Below are positions 39,889 to 42,859 of a DNA stretch of 42,859 nt, in pieces. The stretch lies in contig JAGSHF010000004.1 of the NCBI GenBank assembly GCA_023954685.1, positions 1 through 42,859 on the forward strand. Direction: 5' to 3'. This stretch comes from Flavobacteriaceae bacterium (lineage in GTDB: Bacteria > Bacteroidota > Bacteroidia > Flavobacteriales > Flavobacteriaceae). The stretch's first letter is position 1. Every line of letters begins with the position of its first letter. A program made the translations under genes and the position numbers. The notes beneath the pieces were generated by a model. It saw only the letters and a program-made list of their open reading frames with translations, was not told the origin of the DNA and searched no databases.

Positions 39889-40962
39889 TTATACATCAAA
39901 ATCAACGACAACTTTTTCGGAAGTTGGGACAGCTTGACAACTTAACACCAAATTTTGCGAAACTTCTTTATCATCTAAAGCATAATTAATTTTCATTTCA
40001 ACCGATCCTTCAAGAACCTGACATTTACAAGTACTACAAACGCCACCTTTACATGCAAATGGCAAATCGGCCCCAGCTCCTAGAGCGGCATCAAGAATAT
40101 TATCATAATCTTTGGTCATGATAAACGCAAATTCTTTTCCACCATCAACTATTGTAACCTCTGTTCCCTCTACATTTTGCTGAGCTAGTCGTTCAGCACG
40201 TTTTATATCTTCTTCTGAAAGACCGGTAACAAATAGTTCATAATGAACTAAATCTTTTGATAGGCCAGCCTTTATTAAATAATCACTTACAAAATTGACC
40301 ATGGACTCTGGACCACAAAGAAAGACCTCATTAGTATCTGGAATATCAATAAATGTTGTTGTGAGTACCTGCATTTTTTCATCATCAAAACGCCCATTAA
40401 ACAACTCAATATCACGACGTTCTTTCGTTAGAAAATAATAGATTTCAAGTCTTCCAAAATATGTATTTCTCAGTTGCTCTAACGCTTCTTTAAAGATAAT
40501 AGATTTGGCCGTTTTATTTACATAAAACAGTTTACAAGTAGCATCCGGTTCTTTTTCAAGATGTGCCTTAATCATAGATAAAACAGGTGTAACACCGGAC
40601 CCTGCCGCAAAAAATAAATAGTTTTTTTGTTGGTTTGGATTTAAGGCCACACCAAAATTCCCACTTGGTGCCATCACTTGAAGATCATCACCCGCTTTTA
40701 AATCTTCATTACAGTACGTTGAAAATTTTCCACCTAATATATGCTTTACCGCGACTTTAAAAGTGCCATCAAAAGGGCTTGAGCACAAAGAATAAGAACG
40801 ACGTACATCCTCTCCATTAATTTCCTTACGAAGGGTAAGGTGTTGTCCTTGTTTAAATTTAAAAATTTCTTTTAAATTATCAGGAACATCAAAAGTTATA
40901 ACAACAGTATCTACAGTTTCTTTGTAAATACCTGCAACTTTTATGTTATAAAAATCCGCCAT
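39889..40962 (-). CDS. paaE: 1,2-phenylacetyl-CoA epoxidase reductase subunit PaaE
   Basis: FNR-type 'RRSYSLCSSP', 'AAGSGVTPVLSMI'; C-terminal [2Fe-2S] 'CKGGVCSTCKCQVLEG..VLSCQAVP'. Confidence 0.95.
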   Translation of the reverse strand: MADFYNIKVAGIYKETVDTVVITFDVPDNLKEIFKFKQGQHLTLRKEINGEDVRRSYSLCSSPFDGTFKVAVKHILGGKFSTYCNEDLKAGDDLQVMAPSGNFGVALNPNQQKNYLFFAAGSGVTPVLSMIKAHLEKEPDATCKLFYVNKTAKSIIFKEALEQLRNTYFGRLEIYYFLTKERRDIELFNGRFDDEKMQVLTTTFIDIPDTNEVFLCGPESMVNFVSDYLIKAGLSKDLVHYELFVTGLSEEDIKRAERLAQQNVEGTEVTIVDGGKEFAFIMTKDYDNILDAALGAGADLPFACKGGVCSTCKCQVLEGSVEMKINYALDDKEVSQNLVLSCQAVPTSEKVVVDFDV

Positions 40963-40980
40963 AGCAACACTTAATGTTTG

Positions 40981-40996
40981 ACTAACACTTGTTAGT
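40981..40996. promoter_or_regulatory. candidate TetR operator, site 1 (paaE promoter)
   Basis: ACTAACA-CT-TGTTAGT perfect 7-bp arms, in the tetR-paaE gap, next to minus-strand TAAATTTG. Confidence 0.65.
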
Positions 40997-41004
40997 TATA
41001 ATGA

Positions 41005-41012
41005 CAAATTTA
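41005..41012 (-). promoter_or_regulatory. candidate -7 element (TAnnTTTG) of paaE promoter
   Basis: Minus-strand TAAATTTG matches the Bacteroidetes -7 consensus TAnnTTTG; no well-spaced -33 element identified. Confidence 0.4.
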
Positions 41013-41031
41013 CAAAATTAATTGCAAACTA

Positions 41032-41601
41032 TTATTTGTTAATCCCATTTATGAGTATCGAACTTAATTCATCTGCAAATAATTCTAATTTAACATCTTC
41101 TTTCTTGGGGAGCCAAATATACAATGATCTTAATGTTGACAGCATAGAGAACAACATCACATCTGTTTTAGCATCCTTTATTAGGTTTGTTTTCACTCCT
41201 TCTTCTATAACCGTTCTAAAATCCTCTTCATAATCTTTTCGCAACTTTTTATAATACGTCAATTGATCTTCAAGATGCATCCAATCATTATTTAAGGATG
41301 CCATACCATATGGATTATTCGCGGTAATATTAACATGAAGATGACAGATTTTTTTCAACTTTTCTATACTATTCTCTTCGGTCTTCTTAATAGCTTCCAA
41401 ACCATACGTAAACTCCTCAGCAAGCGAAATAATGATATCTGAAAGTATTTCTTGTTTTGATGATATGTGATTGTATAAGCTCGCTGCCTTTATTCCCATT
41501 GCTGTTGCTAAATCCCTCATGGTCACTGCACTATAACCCTTTTCCTTAAAAAGTTTAGTAGCTGTTTTAATGATTTCAGTTTTGCGAGAGTCTCGTTTCA
41601 T
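41032..41601 (-). CDS. TetR/AcrR family transcriptional regulator
   Basis: HTH 'IIKTATKLFKEKGYSAVTMRDLATAMGIKAASLYNHISSKQEIL'. Confidence 0.95.
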   Translation of the reverse strand: MKRDSRKTEIIKTATKLFKEKGYSAVTMRDLATAMGIKAASLYNHISSKQEILSDIIISLAEEFTYGLEAIKKTEENSIEKLKKICHLHVNITANNPYGMASLNNDWMHLEDQLTYYKKLRKDYEEDFRTVIEEGVKTNLIKDAKTDVMLFSMLSTLRSLYIWLPKKEDVKLELFADELSSILINGINK

Positions 41602-41634
41602 AATTTAGGTTGAATATAAACATAATATTAATGT

Positions 41635-41650
41635 TGTAACATCTGTTACA
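41635..41650. promoter_or_regulatory. candidate TetR operator, site 2 (tetR/rhodanese divergent region)
   Basis: TGTAACA-TC-TGTTACA perfect 7-bp arms; same core TAACA-NN-TGTTA as site 1. Confidence 0.65.
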
Positions 41651-41658
41651 TACTTTTG
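41651..41658 (+). promoter_or_regulatory. candidate -7 element (TAnnTTTG) of rhodanese gene promoter
   Basis: TACTTTTG abutting operator site 2; -33 element not clearly spaced. Confidence 0.4.
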
Positions 41659-41694
41659 CTAAAAAATGAATTAATTTGCATCAAAATAAAAGTA

Positions 41695-42006
41695 ATGGGA
41701 CTATTCAACTTTCTTAGCGGAGGTAAAAATGACAAAATTAAAGAATTTCAATCTAGAGATGCCGTAATCATTGATGTTAGAACAACAGCAGAATACAAAC
41801 AAGGGGCAATACCGGGCTCAAAGAACATTCCACTTCAAACGATTAATGGTAAAATAGATTATTTAAGAAATCTAAACAAACCAATTATCACCTGTTGTGC
41901 GAGCGGAATGCGATCTGGCAGTGCTGCTTCAACCCTAAATACTCATGGGCTCGAGGCTATAAACGGAGGTGGATGGCAAAGTCTCTTTGCTAAAATTAAA
42001 AGCTAG
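41695..42006 (+). CDS. rhodanese-like domain protein
   Basis: 'DAVIIDVRTTAEYKQGAIPGSKNIPL', active-site loop 'CCASGMRSGSAA'. Start at ATG 41695 (MGLFNFLSGG). Confidence 0.9.
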   Translation: MGLFNFLSGGKNDKIKEFQSRDAVIIDVRTTAEYKQGAIPGSKNIPLQTINGKIDYLRNLNKPIITCCASGMRSGSAASTLNTHGLEAINGGGWQSLFAKIKS

Positions 42007-42052
42007 CTAATTATTTATTAACTTAGTACCACTAACCTTCACTAACACAATT

Positions 42053-42859
42053 ATGGATTTAAATAGAAGACAGTGGCTCAAAACAGCAACGCTTGCAGGG
42101 GGGTTTACCCTTTTTAACGGTTTAAATGTAAAAGCGCTTACTCCAGACGAAATTAAGCATTTCAATCCGCGAAGACTAGAGGATCCAATTAGATTAAGTT
42201 CTAACGAAAACCCTTATGGTCCTTCCGAAACTGTAAGAAATGCAGTAACTAAGGCGTTTAATGAAGGCTGTAGATATCCATATGCTTACGCTGATGATTT
42301 GGCAGAAATGTTAGCTATTAAACATGGTGTCTCGGCAGAAAGTATCATAATTACCGGAGGCTCTACCGAAGGATTGAAAATAGCTGGTATTACTTTCACG
42401 GCAGATGGCGGGGAAATTATTGCTGCCAAACCAACATTTTTAGCAATGATGCAATATGCCGAAATGTGGGGAGCAAACATTAATTGGGTCCCTGTTGATA
42501 AAAACTTAGGTTACGATTTACAAGAAATTGAAAAACGTATTTCTTCAGAAACCAAAATGGTTTTTTTATGTAATCCTAACAATCCAACTTCAACGTTATT
42601 ACCTGCAGACACACTGACCGACTTTTGTTCATCTGTAAGCAAAAAAACAATCGTTTTTAGCGATGAAGCTTATTACGATTATATCGAGGATCCCAATTAT
42701 CCTTCTATGGTTGAATTGGTGAAAAAAGGAGAAAACGTTATTGTTTCAAAAACTTTTTCAAAAGTATATGGCATGGCAGGAATGCGTATTGGTTACCTCA
42801 TTGCTAAACCAGAACTTGCAAGCATCATAAGGGCAAATGTTGTGGCCATGAGTAATGTA
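42053..42859 (+). CDS. PLP-dependent (HisC-like) aminotransferase with Tat-type signal, 3' truncated by window end
   Basis: Own translation from ATG 42053: MDLNRRQWLKTATLAGGFTLFNGLNVKALTPDEIKHFNPRRLEDPIRLSSNENPYGPSE...CNPNNPTSTLL...SDEAYYDYI...VSKTFSKVYGMAGMRIGYL...; open through 42859. Not in the ORF track. Confidence 0.9.
   Translation, partial: MDLNRRQWLKTATLAGGFTLFNGLNVKALTPDEIKHFNPRRLEDPIRLSSNENPYGPSETVRNAVTKAFNEGCRYPYAYADDLAEMLAIKHGVSAESIIITGGSTEGLKIAGITFTADGGEIIAAKPTFLAMMQYAEMWGANINWVPVDKNLGYDLQEIEKRISSETKMVFLCNPNNPTSTLLPADTLTDFCSSVSKKTIVFSDEAYYDYIEDPNYPSMVELVKKGENVIVSKTFSKVYGMAGMRIGYLIAKPELASIIRANVVAMSNV

Noticed and set aside
1-42859. CRISPR arrays, tRNA/rRNA genes, transposases, prophage, toxin-antitoxin or anti-phage defence modules
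   Set aside because: None recognised in the sequence or ORF translations; the region looks like stable metabolic chromosome.

Overview
AT-rich, densely coding chromosomal DNA that looks like a Flavobacteriaceae/Bacteroidetes genome (family-level inference from gene content, fused E1-alpha/beta, an HPRT-Adk fusion and TAnnTTTG-type promoter elements). The left half is mostly housekeeping and accessory metabolism: a TPR-like protein (truncated), an alpha-2-macroglobulin with a CNEQ thioester, a DinB-family protein, a DUF4136 lipoprotein, ObgE, an HPRT-adenylate kinase fusion, PurK, PurE, an M3 oligopeptidase, a sigma factor with a small HxxxCxxC (ZAS-like) protein, a polytopic membrane protein, GcvP, a KAS III/methyltransferase/GT2 cassette, an amidohydrolase, a Zn-alcohol dehydrogenase and a bestrophin. 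The right half (about 25.1-41.6 kb, all minus strand) is an almost complete aerobic phenylacetyl-CoA (Paa) catabolic cluster: TetR regulator, paaE, A, B, C, D, G, H, I, J, an SDR-like protein, paaZ, an enoyl-CoA hydratase, paaY, then E2 and fused E1 of a branched-chain-type 2-oxoacid dehydrogenase. No phenylacetate-CoA ligase (paaK) is visible in the window. A rhodanese and a Tat-signal aminotransferase (truncated) lie divergently beyond tetR. The most interesting points are: (1) two matching inverted repeats (nnTAACA-NN-TGTTAnn) flanking tetR, each next to a TAnnTTTG element; (2) PaaZ with a C-terminal DUF1569/DinB-like domain; (3) a paa-embedded SDR that lacks the YxxxK catalytic motif; (4) a 2-oxoacid dehydrogenase in place of paaK, suggesting direct phenylpyruvate to phenylacetyl-CoA entry; (5) the HPRT-Adk fusion. 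I saw no clear defence system, CRISPR array, prophage, transposase or RNA gene. All calls are from reading the sequence, and no database search was run.
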